DNA from: Platycnemis pennipes
Taxonomy: Eukaryota; Arthropoda; Insecta; Odonata; Platycnemididae
Direction of reading: 5' to 3'
Length of the DNA stretch: 64,000 nucleotides
NCBI GenBank assembly: GCA_933228895.1
Contig: OW121852.1
Location: 106,475,544-106,539,543 of the forward strand
Shown here: in pieces, positions 22,140 through 33,821 of the stretch
How positions within the stretch are numbered: position 1 is the stretch's first letter
Layout of the letters: the number at the start of each line of letters is the position of its first letter
Translations under genes and position numbers: made by a program
The notes under the pieces: generated by a model
Told to the model about the DNA's origin: nothing
What the model saw: only the letters and a program-made list of their open reading frames with translations
Databases searched by the model: none

Positions 22140-23035
22140 AACTACTTTCATGTCTTATTTCAACTTTTCATCATTACTTTCACATTATCATAACATACAT
22201 ATGCATAATTGTGTCTTTAAACATGAAATAAACAGTCCTAAATAACCACCACTTAGGCTGGAGAGAAAAACTTTTTCATATTTTAATCTGCAGAGTCAAA
22301 ATTCAGTACTACTAATGCTAGAAAAAAGTTTCTTCAATGCTATTTGTTAGCATTCCTGGATACCTTTTATGGTAATGTCTTGCTTATCTCCATTCTATCA
22401 GTTTGAGTACATGATTTCTTTATGTAAAGTCATTCCCTATTCCATTCATGGAATAAATATGCTCATTGTGAATTTTTGCCAGGTAGCCTGAAATTCTTTT
22501 TTAGTCTACCAGGATTAAAATCAACTTTTAATCATTATGATCAAGTGCTTCATAACCTTTTTGTACTAAATATATTATCTTTAACTAAAATAGCTTATTT
22601 CTCAATTTTATTTCTGACTTCCATCTGGGGCACTCTTACTGTTTTCTTAGAACACACTGGTAAATAGTAAAGGCAAAACAGGCAACTCTAACTCCCCTGC
22701 TTATCATCATAAGTCTAGATTTCACATCCTCTATACTCACCTGTGACCTCTGGAAACAAGCGATACTATAAATATGTGCATTATTGGTGCTTTTCACAAT
22801 ATTTTCTCATTAAATCCTGGGCTTCATCCTTCTTCACTTCTCCATTGTCAAATTATCTTCACCCTTGAGGTCTATGAGGCATATTTTTTCATTGCGTAGA
22901 TTATTCTCAGAACTAATTTTGCTATATGCAACATAAAACTCCTTCCTCCAAAGTCCAAATGTTATTATTCTCTTTTTGAGACAGGATAAATAATATCCAA
23001 ACAGTCTAGTGATACTTTTCCATTTGCACAAAATA
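22140..23035. other. unassigned AT-rich stretch
   Basis: Short frames only; nothing recognised. Confidence 0.4.
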
Positions 23036-23037
23036 TA

Positions 23038-23399
23038 CAGGGTTTGTCCCGAAAGTAATTTTTTTTAATTTATTGATCCAATTCGTACAACAACCTAAAT
23101 TTCTTCAAAATAATTCCTTCTGTATCGATGCACCTCTGCCAGTGGTTCTTCCTCACCCAGAAGGCACCCTGGAACTCGTTTGCAGGAAATCCCCTTGAGA
23201 AGCCTCGTCGAGGCAGCCTTGATGTTGTTGATTGTGTCGAAATGTGCTCCTTTGAACTCCCTTTTGAGGTGGGGAAACAAAAAAAAGTCTGGTGGTGACA
23301 AGTCCAGACTGTACGGTGGCTGCGGCAACGTTTTAGTGTGCTGGCCGGTCAGGTAACGGGTGACATTGAAGGCGGTGTGTGCTTTCCCTTTAAACCCTG
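23038..23399 (-). mobile_element. internally deleted mariner element
   Basis: Inverted ends CAGGGTTT (23038-23045) and AAACCCTG (23392-23399) are flanked on both sides by TA, the mariner target. The minus-strand frame 23095-23412 encodes the transposase C-terminus: AFNVTRYLTGQ, then PPYSLDLSPPDFFLFPHLK around the third catalytic Asp. The part encoding the N-terminal domain and first two catalytic residues is gone, replaced directly by the terminal sequence. At 362 bp it is a non-autonomous derivative that could only move with a foreign transposase. Confidence 0.8.
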
Positions 23400-23401
23400 T
23401 A

Positions 23402-24215
23402 TGTTGCCACAACGCTGCAGCAACGTCTCACTGCAACCTACTGGGAGTTGCTGCAACGTTATGACAACGTCGTAAAAGCCTCCAAATGTCCTCCCTACTA
23501 CGTCCTGGCAACGTCTTCACAACGTAATTGCAACCTGACACACAACATTATTGCAACCTTCCCGCAACCTTTAAATAATACTCATAATTGTACCATTTCA
23601 AAAATTATATCCTTCTGATAATCCTTTTTTCACTCCAGATGATAATGAAGTGCGTATAATAAACTTTTTCCAAGTTGCTTTCTGGCTCAAAAATTTCGAA
23701 CATTTTTTCTGCCTCCTCAACACTATTGGAGATGTAATTACTACCTAGCAGGAACGTTGCAATGCGACCTGAATAGCGCTTCGAGTGGGGAAATTACGAC
23801 GCTAGGTTTCTCATGCAAGATTAAATGAATGACTTAAGTGGAAAATACTTGTGCTTGGGTTTCTCATGCAACAATAAATTAGGCTTACAGCGGAACGCTC
23901 ATTGATATCCCCACGAGAATATTTTCAGTGCCCCAAGTCTTCTTATATAGGGAGTTGAAAATATATCCTTCTAGCAATTGTTTATTCACTTCATATGACA
24001 AAGAAGCGCATATAAAACAACATTTTCTAAGTCACTTTCTACCTCAGCTATTTCGAACTTATAAAAATTTTGTTCTCGAAACTATTGGAGACATAATTAT
24101 TACGTTGCAGCGACGTTGCAGCGACGTTGCAAAGCAACCTGAATAATGCTGCAACCTCGCACAACCTGTCTGCAACGTTGCTGCAACATTTTGTGTTAAC
24201 TGGGTTAGAAGGCTT
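23402..24215. mobile_element. element with clustered GCAACGT motifs
   Basis: About 0.8 kb with GCAACGT/ACGTTGC-type motifs packed at both ends (23402-23580 and 24095-24195) and a few in the middle. The interior holds two related segments (about 23608-23790 and 23955-24160) sharing ATATCCTTCT, TTTCGAAC and CTATTGGAGA. It encodes no clear protein. It resembles non-autonomous DNA transposons with subterminal repeat arrays. The family is not identified. Confidence 0.55.
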
Positions 24216-24225
24216 TATGCATATC

Positions 24226-26690
24226 AGAAGGATAATCCATAGAAAAAAGTTAATGGAACGGCAGAAAGAACAGTTGGAATGGTAAAAATGGTAAGAATCA
24301 GGAAAGTGTTAATACAGAAACATATGATTAAATATGCTAGAATGAAGAAAAAGAAGAGTGTCAACATAAAGGAAGGTAAAAATAACTAAAGAGAGTAAAA
24401 CAATAAATTAAGGCAACAAGGCAAAAATGAAAGAGAGCAGGATAGATTGGACAGTTTGAAGCTTCATAAAAATTATGAAAAGAGTGAAAAGTGGATGAAT
24501 TTTATAGGAAAGTTGTTGCATTATAGGAAGGCAAGAAGGAAAAAGATCCAAGCCATGAGAAAAAAGACATGACCAGCAACTAATGGATTCAGCAGAGACA
24601 CAGGCAAGGTGAAAATAATGCACTTCGTCATGGAGGAGTTTCCACGAATTCCTGATCTCGGTTTGGACACAGAACACTTTGTGTGTCAATCTCATGAGCA
24701 CTGACTTGCAAAACTGAGCAGAAACCTCTAGATATACCTGTTTATCCATTTTTCATTTCATTCTAAATGCTTGAGTAATTTCATGGGGATGTCAATACAT
24801 AATTTCAACAGCTTGCTCCCTCTCAATTTCCATTCCATTTTTATCCCACCATATTTATTATCTGTGCCCCATCTATGTCTATAATGACATAATTTCCCAT
24901 ACAACTCACAGGAAAACATTTTGACCCCTAGGTTATTATTCATGATCCACCTAACTTGCCTGGATTTTTGCATGTAATGGATACTGGTGCTTCATAGGGA
25001 GAACTGAAATCACTTTTATGGATTTTTGTATATATTAGTTTGTCTCCTCATTTTATATACTGTTTAGTGCCATCCATTTTCATTTTTTTGCTTCCTTATG
25101 TTTATTAATAATTTCTACTCTATAACAATTGTTATAGTGTAGAAATTACCATAGTGATGTGTTGACAAAATTAGGAAGAATGGTATGTATACCAGACACG
25201 TTGGGATAGAATGGGACATAAGCTAGAATCAAGCTGAATTGAAAATAAATGAGCATGCAAAGTGATATTATATATATGATGCAATCCTTTCACACATCGG
25301 GACCTCTTTCAGTTCAGATTTGGCATTTCTTCATTCATTATTACAATATCTATGACAGGCTCCCATAGAGATTGATTGGAATGATATTAGGCTTAAAGAA
25401 AGCTATTACAGCAAAGGCTTCTGGTGCTACCTCCATTGAATTTGTGGTATTATAAATTATTCTTGTTTGCTGCATCTTTTGTGCCAGTTATTCCAATAAT
25501 GTCTTCATGGGATTGATCTTCATTCTGTATCCTTCACACTTCATTCCCCATGCACTAATCATTTACTCAGTGTTCTATTTCAATCCTTTCATTCATTCCA
25601 CTTCCAACTCATGCCTCTCTGATAAATTCCTCTGATTATAAGTACACTTTGAAAAGTATATGTGATAAAGGAAAATCTATCCTACTCCCCACCCTAATTA
25701 CGCCAACTTTGATGATTCCTTATCTTCTCCCCTCATTCTTCTTGCCTGGTTGAGAGACAGCAGCGGAATCATGGTTCCTTCTTTCACATTCTTGCAATTG
25801 TTTTAAAAAGTGTGATCCCCTATAGAAAGCACTGATGCCTAAAACTCCCTAAAAACACTCATTTTACCAGCAGAGTGGTGACTTGAAGCTCTGCATAAAA
25901 TTTGAAGAATTGCAATTGGGTCTCTGCATTTCATGCAATCAAATGTCACAAACATGTAAGGTCATATGATAATATGTCCTATGATTGGGCACAAGATTTA
26001 TCACTCTTTTCCCAATCTACTCTTTTAAACACCTTGATATACACAAAACGAATAATGATATACTAACAGCCATTATCACCACTTCTTCCCTTGTTATCCC
26101 ATCAGTAGCACACATCAAACCCCTCCTGAACATAAACTAATCCTCACTTAGGTATTAGTTTGCTCTCAACTCCAATATCCTATTGACACTGATCCTTTCA
26201 GGAAATCTGTAATATCTGGTCCAAGTCTTTCCTAGTTATATTCCACCAATATACTTAAGTCAACAGGTAATCTATCTTATATCTCAACATATTCTTTTCA
26301 CTTTGCCTGTGTCTCTGCTGGATCCATTAGTAGCTGGTCATGTCTTTTTCTCATGGCTTGGATCTTTTTCCTTCATGCCTTCCTATAATGCAACAACTTT
26401 CCCATAAAATTCATCCACGTTTCACTCTTTTCATAATTTTTATTAAGCCTCAAATTGTTCACTCTATCCTGCTATCTTTCATTGTTGCCTTCTTGCCTTA
26501 AGTAATTCTTTATCACTCTTTAGTTATTTTTACCTTCCTTTATGTTGACACTCTTCCTTTTTCTTCATTCTAGCATATTTTAATCATATTTTCTGTATAA
26601 ACACTTTCCTGATTCTTACCATTTTGACCGTTCCAACTGTTCTTTCTGCCTTTCCATTAATTTTTTTCTATAGATTATCCTTCTGATCAA
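24226..26690. repeat. long inverted repeat, arms about 395 bp
   Basis: The segment 24226-24620 reappears as its reverse complement at about 26298-26690 with few differences, for example GAACAGTTGGAA, GAGTGTCAACATAAAGGAAG and AAGTTGTTGCATTATAGG. The spacer of about 1.7 kb is AT-rich without a recognisable gene apart from the palindrome below. It may be the long terminal inverted repeats of an unrecognised transposon or an inverted duplication. Confidence 0.75.
25110..25147. repeat. 38-bp near-perfect palindrome
   Basis: Half sites AATTTCTACTCTATAACAA and its inverse match at 18 of 19 positions with no spacer. Confidence 0.85.
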
Positions 26691-26896
26691 GGATTTGAGG
26701 AATTTTTCACAGCAAGTTATACGAGTGAATTCTTCTCAGGATTCCTATTGGATTGGTAATTCAGGTACTGAATTTTCAGTGACTGACTCTGCAATTGTCA
26801 TCATGGCCACTGATGGACTCTGTTTTCACCATTTATGTAGTGACAGTCTGGACATCTCTGGTTGTCTAGTTTGATCACCTAGGACTCAAGACTCAT

Positions 26897-27136
26897 GGAG
26901 TTTATCGAACTCTGTGCAAATGCAGTGGAGTGTACTTGAGTAAGACAGGCTGCACCATAGACACAAGGATCAAGTAACACAGGAGATGCACACTGCTGTG
27001 CTACCGAGACAAATTGGCTGTTGTAGAGAACAATCTTACCCATGATCACCTCATCTCCTTTGATGATGCCAAACTCATAGTCAGAGCTAACGGGAACTGG
27101 GAGAGACTGGCAAAAGAACCCATAGAGATCCACTGA
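26897..27136 (+). pseudogene. GIY-YIG endonuclease domain of a Penelope-like element
   Basis: The plus strand reads GVYRTLCKCSGVYLSKTG, the GIY-(x)n-YIG signature of Penelope-type endonucleases. An Arg-rich helix (TIDTRIK, then a stop where family members have Glu-His) and a C-terminal WERLAKEPIEIH segment with the conserved Glu follow. Only about 80 residues are present with one internal stop near 26957. The reverse transcriptase is absent. A longer minus-strand frame over the same bases (26879-27178) is antisense shadow. Confidence 0.7.
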
Positions 27137-27200
27137 GAAGACAGAAATTTCTAGAGATGCAAGATATGGACTCAGCAATTCTCAAAAGCCCAATCTAGAA

Positions 27201-27395
27201 TAAATTATTTATTTATTTATCATTGACCTGAAAACAACACAGAAGGTGTTTATAAAGGGCTTGTTAACTATCAACAATTAAACAAGCACAGACATCCATG
27301 GCCCAGGAAGTGAAAATCCTCACTGCTCGGGATTCGAACCCATGACCCTGGGATTGACAGCCGAGGGATTTACCCAGCTGCCACCGGGGCCAGCT
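27201..27395 (-). mobile_element. tRNA-derived SINE with TAAA-type tail
   Basis: On the minus strand it begins at 27395 with GGCCCCGGTGGCAGCTGGG (A box) and has the B box GGGTTCGAATCCC near 27330. It ends in an ATAA/TTTA repeat at 27201-27220. It interrupts the Penelope-like element. Confidence 0.75.
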
Positions 27396-27604
27396 ATAAT
27401 TAAGACAAGGAGGAGGAATGATTAAACTATCCAATCAGAGATGGCCTAACCAATGCTCTTGGCTAAATATGATGGTATGGTGGTTTCAATGCCCATGAAG
27501 ATGATGGTGGAGTCAGCCATCAAAACATTGGCTTCTTAATTACTAACCTGGTGAAAATCCTGAGAAGAACTCATTTAGTTTTCCTTGTAGTTTCCCAACA
27601 AGGA

Positions 27605-28675
27605 AATGACCCCTAGAAAATCACAGAGTGTGCATGTATGGGACGTATTCGCCTGCTTTGTTGATTTCGAAAAGGCATTCCACAGAGTGAGGTGGGACAA
27701 GTTATTGGAAATTTTGCGGAAGGTTGGAGTGGATTGAAGAGACAGGAGACTGATCCCGAATTTATGCATGGCGCATAAGGCGCAAGTGAGAGTAGCCGAT
27801 GGAGAACTGGATTGAGCCACAATAGGGACGGGAGTTAGGCAGGGCTGTCCGTTATTGCCAGTACTTTTCAACATATACTTGGAGGAAATGGTGAGAGAGG
27901 CTTGGGATGAGCTGGAGACTGGAGTAAAGGTTGGGGGGAAATTAATTAAATCAGTGAGGTTTGTGGATCACCAAGCGCTAGTCAGCCAGTCAGCCCGTGA
28001 CTTGCAAAAAATGCTGGATGCGTTGCAGGGACAGTGTGGAAGATATGGGATGAAGATAAACCAGAAGAAAATGAAAGCAATACGATTTTCAAGAACAGAA
28101 AGGGCCACTATAATGATAAAAGTAGGAGGTCAGAAGCTAGAGCAGGTAGAGCAATTTAGCTATCTAGGTAGTGTGTTGGCAAAAAAGGGTATAGCAGCAT
28201 TGAAGTGAGAAGGAGAATTGCATTGGCAAATTTTTTTAGTTCAGTTTTACTCGTAGGCTTGAACTAATGGCAGGGGCGTTGAGTAGGGAAGTGAAGAAAA
28301 GACTAGTGAAAAGTTTAATATGGTGCATTGCACTATATGGGGCAGAAACATAGGCTTTGCGAAAAGAAGGTGAAAATAGACTTAGGGCTTTTGAGATGTG
28401 GGTGTGGAGAAGGATTGAGAAAGTAAAGTGTGTCGAAGGGAAGATGAATGATGAAGTGCTGGAATTGGTAGGAGAGGAAAGAAATTTGATAGATGAAATT
28501 AGGAGAAGGCAGAAGGTGTGGATGGAAATGGTACTAAAAGGGGATGGTGTTTTGAAGGAGATGATTGAAGGAAGAGCATTGAGTGAGTGGGGAAGAGGGA
28601 GGAGAAGAACGGGTAGCTTGGATGGAATGATGGGTGGCAGGAAGTATGAGGGGCTGAAGAGGGACATAGTGTGAA
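27605..28675 (+). pseudogene. LINE-C reverse transcriptase fragment
   Basis: A second LINE family. The plus strand reads CFVDFEKAFHRVRWDKLLEI (first RT Asp block) near 27655 and GVRQGCPLLPVLFNIYLEEM near 27830. At about 27957 it reads VRFVDHQALV, where the catalytic Y/F-ADD has become FVDH. The frame 27855-28208 and, after frameshifts, 28357-28674 (RAFEMWVWRRIEKVK, ELVGEERNLIDEIRRR) continue to the C-terminus. The catalytic change, several stops and frameshifts make it inactive. Long minus-strand frames here are shadows. Confidence 0.85.
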
Positions 28676-28689
28676 ATTTATGGGGTGGG

Positions 28690-31160
28690 TAGAATTAAAT
28701 GTCCATTTAAACCTACCTTCACCGATAAAATACAAATAATAACAAGTATCTCTATAGCTTCATGCCAAGTCATGGAGAATTACTTTAAAATTAGAGCTTC
28801 TTGAAATTGTTTACTTTTCTTGCCTGACTTCACCGTAAGGAGTAAAAAGAAAAATGGGGAAGCCACCATTTTTAATCAAAAGAACAATTTTATTACCATT
28901 ATATGAAGAATGTCAATAATTTAATATGAATCCTCTGATGTAATTGCACAATGATAACTATGGCAAATTGCACAAAACAAAAACATTAAATAATCAATAT
29001 TCATCCATTACATTACAAGGCTTTAGGTTCATCAAATTCACAGAAATATGTTTCAATCTGTATTATTTCTTATCTGGCACAATGGGTCCGGTTGCTTTAA
29101 ACATAGTATGAGTGGGCAACCAAGTGCTTAGGTACCTACCTACATCTATATATTGTATACACCAAATACAGAAAGAAGAATCTAAATGTAAAGATATAAT
29201 GGTAGGTTAAGGATATTCAGAATTTGGTAGGCATGAAGATATAGATACAGAACAGAATCTCCTCTTTTAATGCTATATTTCACTTTTGTTCACCACATCC
29301 TAACTGATCAAATGTATAAAATTTTTAATAGTTTATGTTTTTAGGAGTTTTCCTTTACCTTGAATAATAATTATACCATATATTTATTTATATGGTCAAA
29401 CGTCCACCTAAATAGCATGATGGTAAGGTGACACATTTAGGTGACATATGTTAGATAAACAACAAAATGATAGATTGCAAAAGGAAAAAAACCAAATGGT
29501 TCTATCATCTCATAACCCACACAAGTCTCAAAAAATGCCATGAAATTGGTAATAAAAATACAACATTTGTAGCAACTTCTCCTTTGGTTGCCATATCACA
29601 ATTCAGAATGATGGAGCAAAGTGAAAAAAGTTGACTCCTAGAAAAGCAGGGAGAGTAATTGTCACTCACGGCCACTGTAAACTCAGTATTTTCATCCTTA
29701 GCGAAATCAAGTATATGTACTCAATTTTAGTTGAGAAAGAAAAACTTTGCATGCAATTCCCTATTTTTAGTGAGGTTTCAATCCTCAGAAAATTGAATCC
29801 ATATTTCCCTAAACAGAACCAATTTCAAGTTCATGAAAACCAATCAACTACATTTCTATTTTCTCACTGCATTAAAGACTACCTAGAGTGCAATCTCTCT
29901 CTTAGTCTCTCATACATCTCTCAACTTCAGATCCTTCTCCCACATCAAAATTCTTAACATACAAACTGTCTTGAAACTGAGAACAAAATGAAGTAAGGCT
30001 TAATGTATGCTATTAAGCAGCAAAGGCACTTAATATTTCTTTGATACATGCAAATTACACCCATAAAACTTTCTCAGCTCACATTTGTACATAAAAAGAG
30101 ATTTGTGCTATCATTTGTCACAAGTAATAGCTATCATACAAGTGGAAACATATTCCAAAATACAGCACTCAAGACTGCCAATGAATAGCCTTAAGAAGAA
30201 TAGGTATTGGATCAAAATGACCATGCCATAGAATAAAATTAACAACGTACACTCTCAGTGATAGTGGTTGATTAAATCATTCTCTCTCAATGATGAAATT
30301 GAAGTGAAAATGCATATTGTAGCACATTATACCCTTTTATAATTACAGATCTTAACATATGAGGGTTTTAAGGCTACACCTATGTGAGCCTCATCTATTG
30401 GCCACAAACATAATTTCATAACACTTCACATATCAGTCCAATCTCCAAATCCAAATTTAAAGATGAATATTTATTGCACTACTTAAATAGTGGTAGTTAT
30501 AGAGTATAAAGTAAACAGTTACTATTAGATTAGGTTGCATTCAATTTCAACTACTGCCTCCTTTAGTAAATGAATCATGTTACTAGTTAACTACCATCAT
30601 AAGGGGACATATTTTCAAGGACAGCCTTGATTCCGCAATTTACAACGAGTTTTAGAAACAATTCACTGTTCTCAAGTAATCTCGTTTAAAAGAGTTAAAA
30701 ACCAACAAAATATTGTGCTTTAAAATTTCTGTCTTTCATATCTTTCAGTAATGATTTACCACTGACACTTCCAGTCTTGCTTGAGTGAGAAATTTCACAG
30801 TTTGAAAATACAAATTTGCATAGTATCATGGGCTGATCAAGGGTTTCACCTTTGCTCGCCCCAGCCCTTGAACAGTAAGTCTTTTGTGCAATGTTGTCAA
30901 TGTCTAGATTTATGGGAAAGAAACTCCACACCATTTTATTGACAACATTGCAATTATGATGATAAATTATTTTTCTATCCATCACAAGAGGAAATTCTTC
31001 AGTTCCATCAACCATCTGTACCACATGGATTTTTTCCAAGATAAAAGCATATTCAGGTGCTAAATTAAGCAATGCCTTCCTCTCATTATCTCTCTCCAAT
31101 ATGATGTCCTCTGACTGACAGAAGCTTGTCTGTGATGCTATCAACTGGTCAACGGAGACC
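28690..31160. other. unassigned AT-rich stretch, possibly 3' UTR of a minus-strand gene
   Basis: No transposon signature and no coding motif. A 224-codon minus-strand frame (30695-31369) has no recognisable domain. If the exon candidate at 31.4 kb is real, this stretch would be its 3' UTR; TTTATT (a minus-strand AATAAA) occurs near 28889. Confidence 0.3.
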
Positions 31161-31395
31161 AAAGGTATTGAATCAAGCAATGTGCAGGAGAGAGGAGTCT
31201 GGATATGGAGATGGAAGGAAGTGGTGTGGATGATGGTGGTGGTGGATGATGTGATGGTGCGCTGCTGGGGACACCCTGGTCTGGTGAACGCCCGATTCTC
31301 CTCCCAAGTGACCCCCCTGGCAGTAGAGAGGAGAGGGTGTCTCATCCTGAACAGATGACCACTCCCCACTCACATGACTGACCATGGTTTGCCCA

Positions 31396-31490
31396 CTACC
31401 CACAGGTGGTGTTGAATTGCTGGATGTTGACGAAGCGGGAGAAGATGAAGATGAGGATGTCGAAGATCTTTGGAAGCTGAATGGCCATGT
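31396..31490 (-). CDS. candidate short terminal coding exon
   Basis: On the minus strand a good acceptor (CCATTCTTTCCAG ending at 31491) is followed by AC and an ATG at 31488, then 30 codons to a TAG at 31396-31398. The frame has strong C-ending codon bias (ATC, TTC, GAC, CTC, GTC, AAC) and encodes a hydrophobic helix (KIFDILIFIFSRFV). It may be the end of a membrane protein or a small peptide ORF. The alternative frame continuing to 31173 is Ser/His-rich and looks like a shadow, but I cannot exclude it. Confidence 0.3.
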
Positions 31491-31655
31491 CTGGAAAGAA
31501 TGGGGATGTAACGTGAGACCCAAGGTGAATATGTAATGTGGATGGTCATGCTTGTGGGTTTCCCGAAGGTAGCACTTAAACAATTATGATAACATGCCAC
31601 AAATAGTATGTACTCTGCCATTTCATAACTATTCTCTTTCCAGGTCTTAAATTAA

Positions 31656-31945
31656 CACGTTCAACCCGACGGACGCGAATGCCCGTCCGAGGTGCGTTGC
31701 CAAGACACCGAAGGACGTGCATTCGCGTCTGTTAACGACCTCTATGATGACCTCACTGAAGACCTCTCTGGAGACTTCTCTGAAGGACGCGAACTCATGT
31801 CTTTGATAAATTATCGAGTTTTGTTATTTAAAATTTTTTTTAACTAATTTTATAATTACATTTAATTGACTGGCCAAATTAATGTGGAGGAAAAACATTT
31901 CCGTTTTTCATGATTGCACACTAGAAATATTCCGGGTTCAATGTG
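31656..31945. mobile_element. piggyBac-like MITE
   Basis: A 290 bp element between two TTAA sites (31652-31655 and 31946-31949). Its ends read CACGTTCAACCCG and, inverted, CACATTGAACCCG, 11 of 13 matching. TTAA target duplication and C-starting inverted ends are hallmarks of piggyBac elements. No transposase is encoded. The left half carries an inner inverted repeat (GACGCGAATGC facing GCATTCGCGTC). Confidence 0.75.
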
Positions 31946-31949
31946 TTAA

Positions 31950-33730
31950 GTGATGATGAAGGGTCTGGCACAGAAAGTTTTCTACACTCCTAAAATTTAA
32001 TAAATCTAAACTTGTTGGGTGCTCTCCCATGCATAATTTTAGATATCATACTATTTTCCTGCTGTGAAAAACTGCACACGTAAAAATTAATTAAGTAAGG
32101 GGACAATTAGTGCATTATTTCAAGTTTTAGATGGTAGATATCACATTTAACCCTTCTATGACTGTGTCCTGAAAACTTCCAAAAACAGCTTGTGGGGTAC
32201 TTGAGTACCCTCATGCTTTTTTCCCGAATGTTTTTTTTTTCTTGTAGTTAGATTTAATTATGTTTAAAAATTACACTATTGATTATTTTGTCGAGATAAT
32301 CTTGTATTTTTGTAATTTATTCCCTCAGAAATTTGCTTCGAGTAGGCCTCTATAGGGCCTCTGCTTGGAGCATTGATGCCAACCCAGTCATACCCAAACA
32401 CATCCCTGTATATGAGATTTGGGATAATAATGTGATATACATAATTACTCTTCATGCAATAAATAATGAATAAATTTAGAAATGTGTTTATGGTATGGAA
32501 TGGAGAAATGGAAGATATTCATCATGTTCATCTCCAAGTTTGTGAATACCATTTCCCAACACCTCATTTCCCTATCATTTTCAATAATGCACTGCATCGT
32601 TGTTAAATTATTGCTGTAGTCCGTATCAGCACCAGGGAAGGAGTGAGAGTTCATGGTAGAGTTTCTAAGTTTATGGCTAAGCACTACATTATCTCGTTGA
32701 TATTTCTCAGTCTTAGCTGGTGTTTTCCATGCTTCATATGCAGTGTTTGAACCACATGATTGTTATAATTAATCCATATCACCTGCAGAATTAATTTTTT
32801 TTCACTTTTCTTCACATTTCTTACAACCAACATATTTCTACCTCCCATTTCTATTTCATGTTTTCTTCCGGAACATTTAATATCATGTCCCTTATGTTCA
32901 TACACACCATCTTATTCTTTTTCCCTGTGGTTGCTTATTGTTATCTAGACCTGTATTTTGACAATGGTGGTTGAATCTTGCTTAATATCCAAAAGGCGTA
33001 TTTTATCGCTCTCCTGTAGGAATGATACTCATTAGATATATTTAGGACTAAATTTAAATAGTTAATAATAGAAGGCTGAGTAATGGCTACATGATGGGAG
33101 ACTGGCGTGTCTTAGTTGTACAATGTTGCTGACTGAATGAGAACAAGGATAGGGTAGCAGTCATCGAGCATCATTGCTGTCCTGATTACAAACCTTTTCC
33201 TGAGGTACAACGTACGGTTACAAATTGATGTCACAGAAAAGTGGCACAAGAACATCTGAGGAAGGGGTGAGTGGACACACACCCAAAGTCACTGCTCTCA
33301 TGTCACCCTTCCACGTTAGGTAGGTATATCTTATCTTAACAATCGTCCTCTACGCCCAAAATCTAATTCAATCTGATCTGTACTACAGTTGCTTTTATTG
33401 ATTGCTAAGGTCGTTCATTCCCATTCCTCAAAAATGTATTATTTCAACACATGTGAAATTATCCTGGGTGGTATTCATTCAGGTACAAAGAGATAATCAT
33501 GTCTTGCGACAGCAACTTCATCATCCTTTGCAAAGTACGTGTGTATTAAATAGTTTTTCATTAATAGTGGATTAAAAGATTGATTATTTTGTACATATTC
33601 CCACAATGAACTGTCGAAAGAATTATTCTTGTGATTTTTATATATTTAATTATTACTTTATTCATTTTTTTCGTCAGTTTCCTAGTCCCGATCAATAAAA
33701 GAGTGCTTCTATTCGTGAATACATCTCTTA
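31950..33730. other. unassigned AT-rich stretch
   Basis: No gene. A TTTAACCCTTCTATGACTG string at 32150 and the perfect 7+2+7 palindrome GGGTACTTGAGTACCC at 32195-32210 resemble parts of piggyBac-type MITEs, but no facing end was found. Confidence 0.35.
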
Positions 33731-33731
33731 C

Positions 33732-33821
33732 GTAATTCAAACGGTCCCGCGCCGAGGCAGTCCTCCCTGCGCGACAAGCGCGCGCCAACACAATCGTCCC
33801 TCTGTCGGTCACTCCTCGGCA
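33732..33821 (-). other. candidate GC-rich internal exon
   Basis: On the minus strand, CTCAATTTGTAG (acceptor) is followed by 90 GC-rich bases and then GTAAGAG (donor, intron starting at 33731). One frame is open (GTIVLARACRAGRTASAR). It could be an exon or part of a CpG-rich promoter. Based on splice-site shape and base composition only. Confidence 0.25.

Larger units (their letters stand above)
26710..27575 (+). mobile_element. Penelope-like element with inverted termini
   Basis: About 27490-27575 (ATGAAGATGATGGTGGAGTC, then GCCATCAAAACATTGGC and AATCCTGAGAAGAA) reappears inverted at about 26725-26812. The pattern GATGGC, loop GAGTCA, GCCATC followed by GAAAC-like sequence is the stem II and GAAA region of a Penelope-type hammerhead motif, here degraded. 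A GIY-YIG coding fragment sits between the two termini, and a SINE has inserted at 27201-27395. Confidence 0.65.

Noticed and set aside
26879..27178. 99-codon minus-strand frame
   Set aside because: Antisense to the Penelope GIY-YIG fragment, whose motifs are on the plus strand.
28236..28667. 143-codon minus-strand frame rich in Ser, Pro and Phe
   Set aside because: Exact antisense of the LINE-C C-terminal region; a shadow frame.
30695..31369. 224-codon minus-strand open frame
   Set aside because: No domain or family pattern, composition like AT-rich chance frames. It starts inside the candidate exon in a different frame from the C-biased one.
31173..31490. Ser/His-rich minus-strand frame as a transcription-factor C-terminus
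   Set aside because: The Ser and His runs come from frame-shifted reading of TTC/ATC and CAC/ACC repeats. A neighbouring frame has better codon bias, so it is kept only as an alternative.
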